Positions 35,585 to 43,434 of a stretch of DNA of 64,000 nt are shown here, one piece after another. Source of the stretch: Candidatus Cloacimonetes bacterium HGW-Cloacimonetes-2 (lineage in GTDB: Bacteria > Cloacimonadota > Cloacimonadia > Cloacimonadales > Cloacimonadaceae). The stretch spans positions 419,198 through 483,197 of the forward strand of contig PHBP01000001.1 of the NCBI GenBank assembly GCA_002842035.1. Reading direction: 5' to 3'. The position numbers and the translations under genes were made by a program. The notes beneath the pieces are model-generated. The model made no database searches. It was not told the origin of the DNA and saw only the letters and a program-made list of their open reading frames with translations. Positions within the stretch are counted from its first letter, which is position 1, and each line of letters opens with the position of its first letter.

Positions 35585-37078
35585 TTAAGCCATATCCTTA
35601 ATCTTGGATTCAATAAAGGTGGATTCAGTTTCAGATATTTTGTACTTCTCCTGAAGCATGCTGTCTGTCCACTTTGTGTTCATGTCCAGCACGGGAACAA
35701 AAGAATAAGCATCTTTTGTAATATGGTGTGAATACATGAATTGCGACACTAGAAATCTAAAGAACTTGGTCTTCATATAGGCAACGAGGTTCTCGGATTC
35801 TATCAAGGAATCGTATGCACCAATAACTAAATACGTTTCGGTACAAATTGTTCCGGGAGGCAGAATGTCTATCTTGGAAAATACTCTCCTTTTTCCATCC
35901 TTTCCGGGATTGCCAGCATGATCATAACCTACATATGCTGTCACGACCTTCCATTTATCAATGAGATCTGAACCCACTGTTATCAGTTCTCGTGGGTACG
36001 GTCCTTCTCCCTCGTTCCATCTCAGGATGATATCTCCATGGTCTTTGGGGCGCACGATAGTGCTAAGCCCAAATGGTTTCCTTGATGATACTTGATCACT
36101 CATTTTTGTTTCCTTCTGATCCAGTACTTTTCGGATTATTGAGACTGATTGGCCGTGTCTGATCAGAGTATGAAACTCACTTAGCTCGCGCATTGAATCA
36201 ACTTGTTCACCACTGTGGATATTTATAACATTGCATAATCCAGGATTATCTCTATCCCACAAGAAATAGCAAACACCCCCTGCCAGATCTATTCCAGGAA
36301 AGACTTCGGAGGCATTCTCGTAATCGACCAGAACTCTTATTCTTTTATCATTAAGCATTATGCTTCTGAATCCATCTAAGCCCTTCCCACCACCAAACCA
36401 TCTGGCCGGGATAATCATAACCAAGTATCTTGGATTCAGCTTTATTGCCTGTAGGACAAACTCATTATATATAGGTGTTGCACTTCTGCCAAATCCTCCA
36501 TCACTAAGCTGATAGGGCGGATTACCAATAATTACGTCAAATTTCATTTTAAAGAGCTCCTCTGGTTTTTCTGTGTGGATGAATCTGTAAGCATGGCTTT
36601 CCAATTCATCACCTCTGGAGTAATTGCCTTCACTTGCCCCGCAATAGATACATCTGCCATTTTTCCAAGTGTGTTCCAGGCTTTCATAGGATATATTGCC
36701 TTCTGCTTTTCTGAAGGCAGAGCTTATTGAGTATTGACCATTTGCTTTTTTGGAGCAGTAGAGAGACCTGCGGGAGATTTGGGCTGTAAGATCTGTGATA
36801 GCAAGCCCAAATAGCTGGTTTTTCATTATGTGGTCAATACGTTGCTGGCGATCCGGGATTTGGGATTCCAAACCTTTATCCAGCCTTTTGGCAATCTCCC
36901 GGAGGAATATACCGGATTTGCAGCCGGGATCCAGAAAACGGGATTTCTTGTTTGTCCAGAGCTTTTCTGGTAGCAAGTCCAGCATTTGGTTTGCCAGCTC
37001 TGGAGGAGTAAAGACCTCATCACTGCTTAGGTTTGCAATGCAGGAGAGGACATCAGGATTGTAGCTGGTTCTTAGCAT
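35585..37078 (-). CDS. Eco57I-like N6-adenine DNA methyltransferase
   Basis: A 497-residue gamma-class methyltransferase. VFTPPELANQMLDLLP leads to motif I in the variant form FLDPGCKSGIF (48-57, normally DPACGSG). Motif IV NPPY is at 186-189 after FDVIIG. A Cys pair CIYC (143-146) could bind zinc. The C-terminal half (about 300-497) is probably target recognition. It lies between the RAYT insertion and the helicase gene and most likely protects host DNA. The motif I substitutions may reduce SAM binding, and the neighbouring small methyltransferase with a canonical motif I may complement it (inference). Confidence 0.85.
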   Translation of the reverse strand: MLRTSYNPDVLSCIANLSSDEVFTPPELANQMLDLLPEKLWTNKKSRFLDPGCKSGIFLREIAKRLDKGLESQIPDRQQRIDHIMKNQLFGLAITDLTAQISRRSLYCSKKANGQYSISSAFRKAEGNISYESLEHTWKNGRCIYCGASEGNYSRGDELESHAYRFIHTEKPEELFKMKFDVIIGNPPYQLSDGGFGRSATPIYNEFVLQAIKLNPRYLVMIIPARWFGGGKGLDGFRSIMLNDKRIRVLVDYENASEVFPGIDLAGGVCYFLWDRDNPGLCNVINIHSGEQVDSMRELSEFHTLIRHGQSVSIIRKVLDQKETKMSDQVSSRKPFGLSTIVRPKDHGDIILRWNEGEGPYPRELITVGSDLIDKWKVVTAYVGYDHAGNPGKDGKRRVFSKIDILPPGTICTETYLVIGAYDSLIESENLVAYMKTKFFRFLVSQFMYSHHITKDAYSFVPVLDMNTKWTDSMLQEKYKISETESTFIESKIKDMA

Positions 37079-37087
37079 AGTTCCTCC

Positions 37088-37256
37088 GTAGGTCCGTCTG
37101 TAGGTCCGTCTGTGGGTCCGTCTGTGGGTCCGTCATCCTGACGGACAGCATATTGTTCTGAGCGACAGGATGTCGCTCCTACAAGCTCTTTTGTAGGTCC
37201 GTCTGTGGGTCCGTCATCCTGACGGACAGCAGAATCTTCTGAGCGACAGGATGTTT
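37088..37256. repeat. REP array downstream of the RAYT gene
   Basis: Four GTRG-GTCCGTC heads in a 12-bp tandem lead into a complete ATCCT-loop hairpin, followed by an inverted GAGCGAC hairpin with its CTAC foot. A second doublet (37193-37256) has a damaged last stem (GAGCGAC paired with GTTTCCTC). The second doublet encodes the last residues of the RAYT protein. Confidence 0.92.
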
Positions 37257-37784
37257 CCTCACTATATGATCAAAGTACTCTTTTTGCCAGAAGTGCCCTG
37301 ATCTACCCAGTAACTTATTGATCTCATTGGCAGTGTATGACTTGATTGATTTCATTATATCCGATAACTGATGATTTCCAATGGGCTCGATCAGCATATG
37401 TACATGATTCGCTGATATGGTGTATTCCACAAGATTGTATCGTACATTATTAAAGTGTTTCAGAGCGCCGAGAACAATATCTTTTATGGGCTTTTGAGCC
37501 AGCAGACATTCACCATAGCTATTGTCCAGCCAACGTTCCAGCTTGCTTGTAAACAGTCTGTGATATTGTGCTTTCTGGTCTCCGGATGATGGTAACTGAT
37601 GCATAGATTGCCAATCATCGCGATCTCGTAGCCATTCATTTAGCTTAGCATGAGGAATGGAATCTGCAGTGCGGAAGGTTACAAAGTAGCAGACTGCGTC
37701 TTGTCTCCAATGGGGTAGCTTACCATGGAGGACTGGCTTACCATGGAGGACTGTATATTCTGCTGCTTTATCAAAGAAATTCAT
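37179..37784 (-). CDS. REP-associated tyrosine transposase (RAYT, Y1/HUH)
   Basis: A 201-residue single-strand transposase of the IS200/IS605-like RAYT group. It has the RAYT N-terminus LPHWRQDAVCYFVTFRTADSIP, the HUH motif NHVHML (His127, His129), catalytic Tyr150 in SIKSYTANEIN and the signature GHFWQKEYFDHIVR. ATG 37784 lies 1 base after the stop of the upstream methyltransferase and gives a family-like start. The frame is open to 37865, but that extension is only REP-derived TDPQ repeats. The C-terminal 12 or so residues are also REP-encoded. An 18-bp tandem duplication encodes VLHGKPVLHGK. REP arrays lie on both sides, the usual RAYT setting. Confidence 0.92.
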   Translation of the reverse strand: MNFFDKAAEYTVLHGKPVLHGKLPHWRQDAVCYFVTFRTADSIPHAKLNEWLRDRDDWQSMHQLPSSGDQKAQYHRLFTSKLERWLDNSYGECLLAQKPIKDIVLGALKHFNNVRYNLVEYTISANHVHMLIEPIGNHQLSDIMKSIKSYTANEINKLLGRSGHFWQKEYFDHIVRKHPVAQKILLSVRMTDPQTDLQKSL

Positions 37785-37785
37785 A

Positions 37786-38649
37786 TCAATGTTTGGGATC
37801 TTCAGAGGGCTGCTCTGTGGGTCCGTCTGTGGGTCCGTCTGTGGGTCCGTCTGTGGGTCCGTCATCCTGACGGACAGTAAAATCTTCTGAGCGACAGGAT
37901 GTCGCTCCTACAAGCTCTTTTGTAGGTCCGTCTGTGGGTCCGTCATCCTGACGGGCAGTAAAATCTTCTGAGCGACAGGATGTCGCTCCTACGGGCTCAA
38001 TACTGAGCTTCAGATAATGCACTGGTGGATAATCCTGAATCGGGATTGGAATATACGTCTCTTCTCCCAGATCAGAAATATGCTCAAAGAGGGGTAGCTC
38101 TACCATAGATTCATTTTGGACTATACTATTAAAGCTGAAGTCACGGCGCTTCAACTTACTGCTTCCAATGAATGACCATTCAGGCATAATAATTGGCTGA
38201 GGATTATCTCCTTTAGTTTGCATACTAAGGGCATCGCCATGTATGATGTTTAAAGCGAGGATCAATCGAACCGATTCTCTGCACCTATCATCAGTCTGGT
38301 TTTTAAAGAGCCTAAGGTAGTCTATGTCAAAGATACCGAATAGCCTTTCCCGGCATTGGATTACATTCTCCAATAGAATGTCTATTCCATAAATGCTTGA
38401 TATAGCCTGGATTGCGTTTCGCTCATATTCTCGTTTGCTTTTTGCATATCGTCTTTCCACGACCAATAACTTGCGCTTGAGGATTTCTGCCAGAAAGTTT
38501 CCTGTGCCACATGCTGGCTCAAGAAAGCGGGATTCGATGCGTTCAGTCTCGTGTTTAACCAGATCCAGCATTGCATCCACTTCTCTTTTTGCGGTGAATA
38601 CTTCGCCATGTGCCGCTACACGTTCCTTTGATATGATGTGTTTATCCAT
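37786..38649 (-). CDS. Small DNA methyltransferase-like protein with REP-encoded tail
   Basis: A 287-residue protein. Residues 16-60 carry the N6-methyltransferase start EVFTAKREVDAMLDLV and canonical motif I FLEPACGTGNF (42-52); a motif-III-like YGIDIL follows (87-92). No NPPY motif is present, so it is unlikely to methylate alone. It probably acts with the 497-residue methyltransferase, which has NPPY but an altered motif I (inference). From about residue 220 onward the protein is translated REP array (GATSCRSEDF and DGPT repeats), so the native C-terminus was probably replaced by the RAYT/REP insertion. It starts inside the end of a 49-residue ORF (8-nt overlap). Confidence 0.75.
   Translation of the reverse strand: MDKHIISKERVAAHGEVFTAKREVDAMLDLVKHETERIESRFLEPACGTGNFLAEILKRKLLVVERRYAKSKREYERNAIQAISSIYGIDILLENVIQCRERLFGIFDIDYLRLFKNQTDDRCRESVRLILALNIIHGDALSMQTKGDNPQPIIMPEWSFIGSSKLKRRDFSFNSIVQNESMVELPLFEHISDLGEETYIPIPIQDYPPVHYLKLSIEPVGATSCRSEDFTARQDDGPTDGPTKELVGATSCRSEDFTVRQDDGPTDGPTDGPTDGPTEQPSEDPKH
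37817..37992. repeat. REP array upstream of the RAYT gene
   Basis: Tandem 12-mers GTGGGTCCGTCT lead to a full GTGG-GTCCGTC-ATCCT-GACGGAC hairpin, then an inverted GAGCGAC hairpin ending CTAC (GTAG on the minus strand), then a second doublet of the same plan with one stem change (GACGGGC). It lies wholly within the reading frame of the small methyltransferase and spans the possible longer RAYT start. Confidence 0.93.
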
Positions 38650-38791
38650 AGGTTTTAAAACTCTTCAATCCGTGGTCGTAGTTACAGCCGAACCAATACA
38701 TCATCTCGATGGTATCCCTCGTGATCTTGATATTATTTTTACAAAGGCTTTGAGCTGCTAGGATTTTGTCAATAAGATTCTTGCATGTCAT
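38642..38791 (-). CDS. 49-residue ORF at the head of the restriction operon
   Basis: An open frame with ATG 38791 encodes MTCKNLIDKILAAQSLCKNN, then IKITRDTIEMMYWFGCNYDH and a short Lys-rich end. It overlaps the start of the methyltransferase gene by 8 nt (TATGGATAA), an arrangement typical of coupled genes. The composition (helical, three Cys) looks protein-like. No Shine-Dalgarno is visible and no family is recognised. It could be a control protein, a leader ORF or chance. Confidence 0.45.
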   Translation of the reverse strand: MTCKNLIDKILAAQSLCKNNIKITRDTIEMMYWFGCNYDHGLKSFKTYG

Positions 38792-38856
38792 TGTGTAGCT
38801 ATGATAATGCCTAGTGGAGCAATCCTTCTATTACACCTTCTGCTTGTGAATGCCAC

Positions 38857-39294
38857 TCATATCTCCCGAATAAGGTTTTGCCAGCCCTGTACCGGCTCCA
38901 AAAGGCCGGCTTCGACGGCTGCTTTGACGCTGCTTACGGGTAGATTCTGCTCAATAATCTGCTGGCGGCTGATCTCCTCAAGATCGATTCCCATCTGCCG
39001 GGAAAGACTCCAGAAAAGCCGATTGAGCACATTTACCCAGCTCAAGGGTCCGCTCCCGGGATGCTCTGCCCGGCTCGCCCAGGCATAGCTGCGCAGGTCA
39101 TCACGATAACCTTCAGAGACCTGCAAGTCCCGAAGTCGCCTGGCTATTCTGCCCATCCGCTCATTTGCAGCGGTTTTGGGCATTTTGGGTTCACGCCGCG
39201 CCAAGACACGATTGTAAACAGGATGGTAATAGTAAATGATCCCATCGCATTTCCCGGTGAAATGATTTAGCATGTTTTTGAATTTAACTTTCAT
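38857..39294 (-). CDS. Conserved-looking protein of unknown function at the island edge
   Basis: A 145-residue basic protein beginning MKVKFKNMLNHFTGKCDGII, with YYHPVYNRVLARREPKMP in the first third and the ending AGLLEPVQGWQNLIREI. No family is recognised. The start at 39294 is set by AAAGGAGAAA; the longer frame adds 11 codons without support. Its last 18 codons recur as a fragment at 31307-31360, marking the other edge of the defence island. It is 66 bases upstream of the 49-residue ORF, on the same strand. Confidence 0.75.
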   Translation of the reverse strand: MKVKFKNMLNHFTGKCDGIIYYYHPVYNRVLARREPKMPKTAANERMGRIARRLRDLQVSEGYRDDLRSYAWASRAEHPGSGPLSWVNVLNRLFWSLSRQMGIDLEEISRQQIIEQNLPVSSVKAAVEAGLLEPVQGWQNLIREI

Positions 39295-39449
39295 TTTTTC
39301 TCCTTTAGGTGGCTGTAGCCAGGGCATCCATCAATAGCAGTCTTGTACGTTATACCGAGTATCGATGCTGTATCTTACTGAGCTGCTATCTCTTGTAGCT
39401 ACAACATCCTGATATTGGGCAACGATCGCAGCGAGATATCTTCTCCACA

Positions 39450-39503
39450 AATTCCACCTTTCACTAATCTATGGGGGACAGATTTGCCTTTTTGGGACAG
39501 ATC
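39450..39503 (+). repeat. GGGGGACAGAT dispersed repeat, copy 2 (short)
   Basis: CACTAATCTATGGGGGACAG, ATTTGCC and TTTGGGACAGATC match the right half of the other copies. The left half (ACTCTATACGCTG) is absent or decayed. Confidence 0.8.
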
Positions 39504-39667
39504 CGCCCATAAAAATGCAGTTTTTGGGAAAAAAGTCTTTTGCCTCCTTTGCGGGAGGATGGTTTATATAGATGCCATTCTACTGATAGGCAGATCTTTA
39601 TCTGATCTAAACGACCACAGCCCTACCTTCGCTCCTAGCGTGATCCGTACCAGTTCCCATTGGTCAA

Positions 39668-39745
39668 AAGCATATCAAGAGCAAATCAAAAGCAATTCAC
39701 CTCGAACCGCGTTCGACTTGATTTGCTCTTGATCTGCTGGTGACC
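39668..39745. repeat. Long palindromic repeat, family copy B
   Basis: It is centred on CGC at 39708-39710, with inner arms TCGAAC/GTTCGA and outer arms ATCAAGAGCAAATCA/TGATTTGCTCTTGAT. An 11-base insertion sits in the left arm. It shares AGCATATCA on the left and CTGCTG on the right with the other copies but has different outer-arm sequence. Confidence 0.88.
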
Positions 39746-39771
39746 TGCTGTAGATCAAAGCAAAGGAGGAG

Positions 39772-39880
39772 GTTACATTATTGTAGGTATCATCGGAGGG
39801 CAAAGATCTCATGGGTTTTCCTTGATGTTAAATAATTAGCCAAGTTACATTATTGTAGGTATCATCGGAGGTCAAAGATC
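39772..39880 (+). repeat. Pair of 37-bp direct repeats
   Basis: GTTACATTATTGTAGGTATC and following bases through CAAAGATC occur at 39772-39808 and 39844-39880 with a single mismatch (72-bp period). No function is apparent. Confidence 0.9.
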
Positions 39881-39923
39881 CTGAGGAGGTTAACCGGATA
39901 ATCGGAATCGCTGTTGGTAAGAG

Positions 39924-40014
39924 CTCCGGAGGAGCGACATTCTATAGCCTGAGGTGGAGCGAAGCGGAACCTCAGGAACGGAAACCCGAAATATGCTCAA
40001 ACCCCGGCAGGGGT
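39924..40014 (+). repeat. Cluster of three small palindromic modules
   Basis: CTCCGGAG (39924-39931), followed by GAGCGACATTCT resembling a REP half, CCTGAGGT...ACCTCAGG (39948-39976, 8-bp stem) and ACCCC-GGCA-GGGGT (40001-40014) lie in series. Spacing and composition suggest stacked insertions of small repetitive elements. Confidence 0.7.
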
Positions 40015-40072
40015 GACACCATAATGAGCCCCCCCCCCAAGCCCGTCAATGCCCTCCGAAATGACAATCGAT

Positions 40073-41242
40073 TTAAAGCTCTGCGTGTTTGTTTGCGATC
40101 AATTCTGCCATGGCAATCAGCTCCTTTTTTGTAGGGTCCTTAGCTTCGCCTTTGCAGAGCACTGCGCCCAGCACTTCGACCTGGAGATTGGGCACCAAGC
40201 CCAGGAGCTTGTCCACGACCTTTGTAGCCCAGCCATAAGAGCCAATGATAGCGGCAAAACGGGCTTTGGGCTTGATGGCATTGGCGAGGATAGCGGCATA
40301 GGCAACCACGGGATGCGGGCCAACGTGGACAGTGGGGCTGCCGATCACAATCGTTGCGGCATCGACCAATGCCATCGCGAGCTTGCCAATATCGGTAACC
40401 GAGAGATCAAATAGCTCCACTTTTACATTTCGGCGGATCAATTCTTTGCTAAGCGTATCTACCATTTTGGCTGTGCTGCCGTGCATCGAGATAAAGGGGA
40501 TAACCACTTTGTTTTGCACCTTGTCCGAGACCCAATCTTCATAAGCGTTTACGATAATCTCCGGATGGTTCCAGATCGGGCCGTGGCTGGGGGCAACCAG
40601 CTCGATCTCTAGGGGACTGATCTTTTGTAAGTTGCTGCGGATCTGCGTCCTAAATGGCATCATTATCTCTGCATAATAGCGCTTTGCAGCTTCCAAAACT
40701 GCCGGATCGCCATTGTCATAAATCTCGCTGGAGGCAGAGTGGGAGCCCAGGAAGTCACAACTGAAGAGGATCTTTTCCTCTGCGAGATGCGCCACCATAG
40801 TCTCCGGCCAGTGCACCCAGGGAGTGTAAATGAAGCGCAAGCTCTTATCTCCCAGAGAGATGATTTCGCCATCCTCGACCGCGCGCAGCTTGGCGGGATC
40901 CAGCAAGAGATGCTCCACCAGGAGGTCTTTGGCTTTGGGAGAACAGATCACTTCGGCAGAAGGGAATAGCTCCAAAAGCATCGGGATACTGCCGGAATGA
41001 TCCTGTTCGGAATGAAGTGTGATAATGTAATCCAGGCGTTTCAGTCCCGCCAGATTGCTACGGTATTCTTCAAAGAAAGCGGGATCAACCGTATCGATGA
41101 TGGCAGTCTTTTCCGAACCCTCGATCAGATAAGAATTGTAGCTGGTACCATCGGGCAATGGTATCAACGAATCAAAAAGACGACGACTCCAATCCTGAAC
41201 TCCCACGGCATAAATGCCATTACGGATCAATCTTGCGTTCAT
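40073..41242 (-). CDS. Flavodiiron protein (FprA-type flavoprotein)
   Basis: A 389-residue cytoplasmic protein that reduces O2 (and/or NO) to water in anaerobes. The N-terminal beta-lactamase-like domain carries diiron ligands His77, Glu79 and Asp81 with neighbouring His82 (LHSEQDHSG), His144 (PWVHWPET), Asp163 and His220 (SHGPIW). The flavodoxin domain starts near 250 (ISMHGSTAKMVDTL, FMN phosphate loop) with IGSPTVHVGPHP and GSYGWATK. Full length for the short FDP class, without rubredoxin. It is monocistronic with a GGAGATTG leader. Confidence 0.95.
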   Translation of the reverse strand: MNARLIRNGIYAVGVQDWSRRLFDSLIPLPDGTSYNSYLIEGSEKTAIIDTVDPAFFEEYRSNLAGLKRLDYIITLHSEQDHSGSIPMLLELFPSAEVICSPKAKDLLVEHLLLDPAKLRAVEDGEIISLGDKSLRFIYTPWVHWPETMVAHLAEEKILFSCDFLGSHSASSEIYDNGDPAVLEAAKRYYAEIMMPFRTQIRSNLQKISPLEIELVAPSHGPIWNHPEIIVNAYEDWVSDKVQNKVVIPFISMHGSTAKMVDTLSKELIRRNVKVELFDLSVTDIGKLAMALVDAATIVIGSPTVHVGPHPVVAYAAILANAIKPKARFAAIIGSYGWATKVVDKLLGLVPNLQVEVLGAVLCKGEAKDPTKKELIAMAELIANKHAEL

Positions 41243-41425
41243 AACAATCTCCTTATTGGGTTTCTTTTTTAGACAATATACTCCCTTGGTGCAGATATTC
41301 CCAGCAAAAAGATAGGTGATCGGGACTGCCGGGCACGCCTGATTAGCTTAATTCTGTCCTGATAATGCCGTGGAATCCAAGGTAAGTATCTCAGTAAACT
41401 CGATAAAATCTGAAGAAAAATCGCA

Positions 41426-41513
41426 AGATCTGTCCCAAATTCCCAAATCTGTCCCCCATAGAATAGTGAGACCAAGATTTTGGTATAGATCTTTAAAACA
41501 GCGTATAGAGTGT
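41426..41513 (-). repeat. GGGGGACAGAT dispersed repeat, copy 3 (inverted)
   Basis: Its reverse complement carries ACTCTATACGCTGTTTTAAA, ATACCAAAATCTTGG, ATGGGGGACAGATTTGGGA and TTGGGACAGATC, nearly collinear with the copy at 31424-31514. Confidence 0.9.
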
Positions 41514-41633
41514 TAAGGTATAGTTCGGGGGGATGGCTTAGAACCGCACTACTATGTTTAGCATTCCCCTCTATGACGCAACGACGATTCAAGCCTGAAA
41601 GTCACTAATGTAAATGATTATGAGCTTTCGGTT

Positions 41634-41660
41634 ATGAAAAAGGCGGGACGAATCCCGCCT
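41634..41660 (-). terminator. rpoD terminator
   Basis: On the minus strand AGGCGGGA-TTCG-TCCCGCCT continues into TTTTTCAT. It lies 25 bases after the rpoD stop and ends the macromolecular-synthesis cluster. Confidence 0.95.
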
Positions 41661-41685
41661 ATGGCAATTTATGATAAGCTCGGGC

Positions 41686-43425
41686 TTACTTTACGTGGAA
41701 ATTATCCAGGAACTGCTGCAGGATTGCTGCCCGGCTGGGGTGGCGAAGCTTGCGCAGAGCTTTGTCTTCGATCTGGCGGATACGTTCGCGGGTTACCTGG
41801 AAGATGTTGCCAACTTCCTCGAGAGTACGATGGTAGCCGTCGTCTATGCCAAATCTGAGGCGGATCACACGTTCTTCGCGGGTGGTGAGAGTCTTGAGAA
41901 CTTCATCCACCTGTTTCTTTAGGAGGCTCCGTTCTGCCAGGCGTTCCGGCGAGATAATGGTGCGGTCTTCGATAAAATCGCCCAGGATGCTATCTTCGCT
42001 GTCGTGGCCTATTGGTTTATCCAGCGAGACGGGTTCCTTGGAGATGGAAAGTACATTCTTTACCTTCTCCACGGGCATATCGAGGACTTCCGCGATCTCT
42101 TCGGGATAGGGATCTCTGCCCAGCTTTTGCATCAAGCGTCTGGAAGTACGATTGATTTTGTTAATTGATTCGATCATATGCACCGGGATGCGGATAGTAC
42201 GGGCCTGATCCGCAATGGCGCGGGTGATAGCCTGCCTGATCCACCAGGTGGCATAGGTACTGAATTTGTAGCCTTTGCGGTAATCATACTTTTCCACCGC
42301 TCTCATCAAGCCGGTATTACCTTCCTGGATCAGATCGAGGAATTCCAGACCGCGGTTGTTGTAACGCTTTGCGATGGAGATCACCAAACGTACGTTTGCC
42401 TCAATCATCTCGTTTTGAGCCTTGTCTTTGTTACGTTCAGCACGATCGATCTCACGCAGGAGAAAGACCAATTCACTACCGGTCATCTTGGTTTCGAGCT
42501 CAACACGGCGAATCTTACGGCGGGCATTCTTGATCTTGCGGAGGGTTTCGATAAAGATATTGGGATCTACATTGGTCTCGGTCTTGACTTCGGCAAAATC
42601 CTCATCGCTCTTGCGGGCGCGTCTGCCAAAAGTGCAGATTTCATCTATCGTGTAGCGTTTGATCCTGGTAAGCTCGGTGATGGAATTGTAAGATTCCTCG
42701 ATACGCTCCACCAAGCTACGGATACGATAGACCATACGCTTGATCAGCTTGTCGTTGTAATTGAGCTGGAAGAAGGTATCGATCACCTTGTTGCGAAGTT
42801 CGTCAATCTCTTCCTGACGGTTGGCTGTTCCGGTGTCATCAAAATCACAATTGTCCAGGATTGTGCCAATGCGTTCGAAAGTGGCTTCATTGTCCTTGAG
42901 TATATCCTTGAAAACGTCAATGATCCGGACATCCTGATTCTTGTCGATCCAGGTGCCGATATCGACCTTGAAAATCTGATCCAGCCTGACCCTGCGCTCC
43001 CGATAGCGATGCAGGAAGTTGTACATTTCCCGGAGTGTGCTGCCGCTCTTGAAGACGTTTTGATTGATCATCTTCTGATAGGTTTCGATCTTTTTGGCGA
43101 CGCGCACTTCGCCCTCACGATCCAGAAGCGGAACCCTGCCCATTTCGCGCAGATACATCCTTACAGGATCGTCGTAATAGCGTTTGGTTTTAAATTTCTT
43201 GGGAGCCGCAGGTTTACGGATTGAGGCTCCGCCCTTGGTCACCCGCTTTTCGGTTTCATCAATGATCTCGATGCCATCCTGGCCCAGATCAAAAATGATA
43301 TCATCCACTTTATCCAAAAAGAAAGGACTATTGGGCAATATGTCGTTGATTTGCTTGAATGTGATATAGCCGGTCTCTTTGCCGAGTTCGACCAGCTTTT
43401 TCAGACATTCGTTGTAGGTTATCAT
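41686..43425 (-). CDS. rpoD: Primary RNA polymerase sigma factor RpoD
   Basis: A 579-residue sigma-70. Region 1.1 is at the N-terminus and region 1.2 near [21 protein letters not shown] spacer domain (about 125-330) follows. Region 2 has [20 protein letters not shown] and [20 protein letters not shown], region 3 has [20 protein letters not shown], and region 4.2 has [20 protein letters not shown]. It is the housekeeping sigma factor. It lies 9 bases after dnaG in the order cvpA-mutS2-dnaG-rpoD, with its own terminator. Confidence 0.97.
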   Translation of the reverse strand: MITYNECLKKLVELGKETGYITFKQINDILPNSPFFLDKVDDIIFDLGQDGIEIIDETEKRVTKGGASIRKPAAPKKFKTKRYYDDPVRMYLREMGRVPLLDREGEVRVAKKIETYQKMINQNVFKSGSTLREMYNFLHRYRERRVRLDQIFKVDIGTWIDKNQDVRIIDVFKDILKDNEATFERIGTILDNCDFDDTGTANRQEEIDELRNKVIDTFFQLNYNDKLIKRMVYRIRSLVERIEESYNSITELTRIKRYTIDEICTFGRRARKSDEDFAEVKTETNVDPNIFIETLRKIKNARRKIRRVELETKMTGSELVFLLREIDRAERNKDKAQNEMIEANVRLVISIAKRYNNRGLEFLDLIQEGNTGLMRAVEKYDYRKGYKFSTYATWWIRQAITRAIADQARTIRIPVHMIESINKINRTSRRLMQKLGRDPYPEEIAEVLDMPVEKVKNVLSISKEPVSLDKPIGHDSEDSILGDFIEDRTIISPERLAERSLLKKQVDEVLKTLTTREERVIRLRFGIDDGYHRTLEEVGNIFQVTRERIRQIEDKALRKLRHPSRAAILQQFLDNFHVK

Positions 43426-43434
43426 CCCTGCTCC

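Larger units (their letters stand above)
39295..40072. other. 778-base repeat-rich region without genes
   Basis: It holds, in order, a GGGGGACAGAT repeat copy, long palindrome copy B, a 37-bp direct repeat pair, a cluster of three small palindromic modules and a C10 tract. No coding sequence is supported on either strand. Confidence 0.75.
41243..41685. other. Intergenic region with inverted dispersed repeat and rpoD terminator
   Basis: 443 bases upstream of the flavodiiron gene and downstream of rpoD. They contain GGGGGACAGAT copy 3 and the rpoD terminator. No gene is supported. Confidence 0.65.

Noticed and set aside
37088-37992. CRISPR array
   Set aside because: The repeats are 12-bp tandems and paired hairpins without regular unique spacers, and no cas genes are near. 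They fit REP elements.
42178-43224. 348-codon open frame antisense to rpoD
   Set aside because: It lies entirely opposite a certain housekeeping gene, has no ribosome site, and its protein has no recognisable domain. It is a codon-bias shadow.
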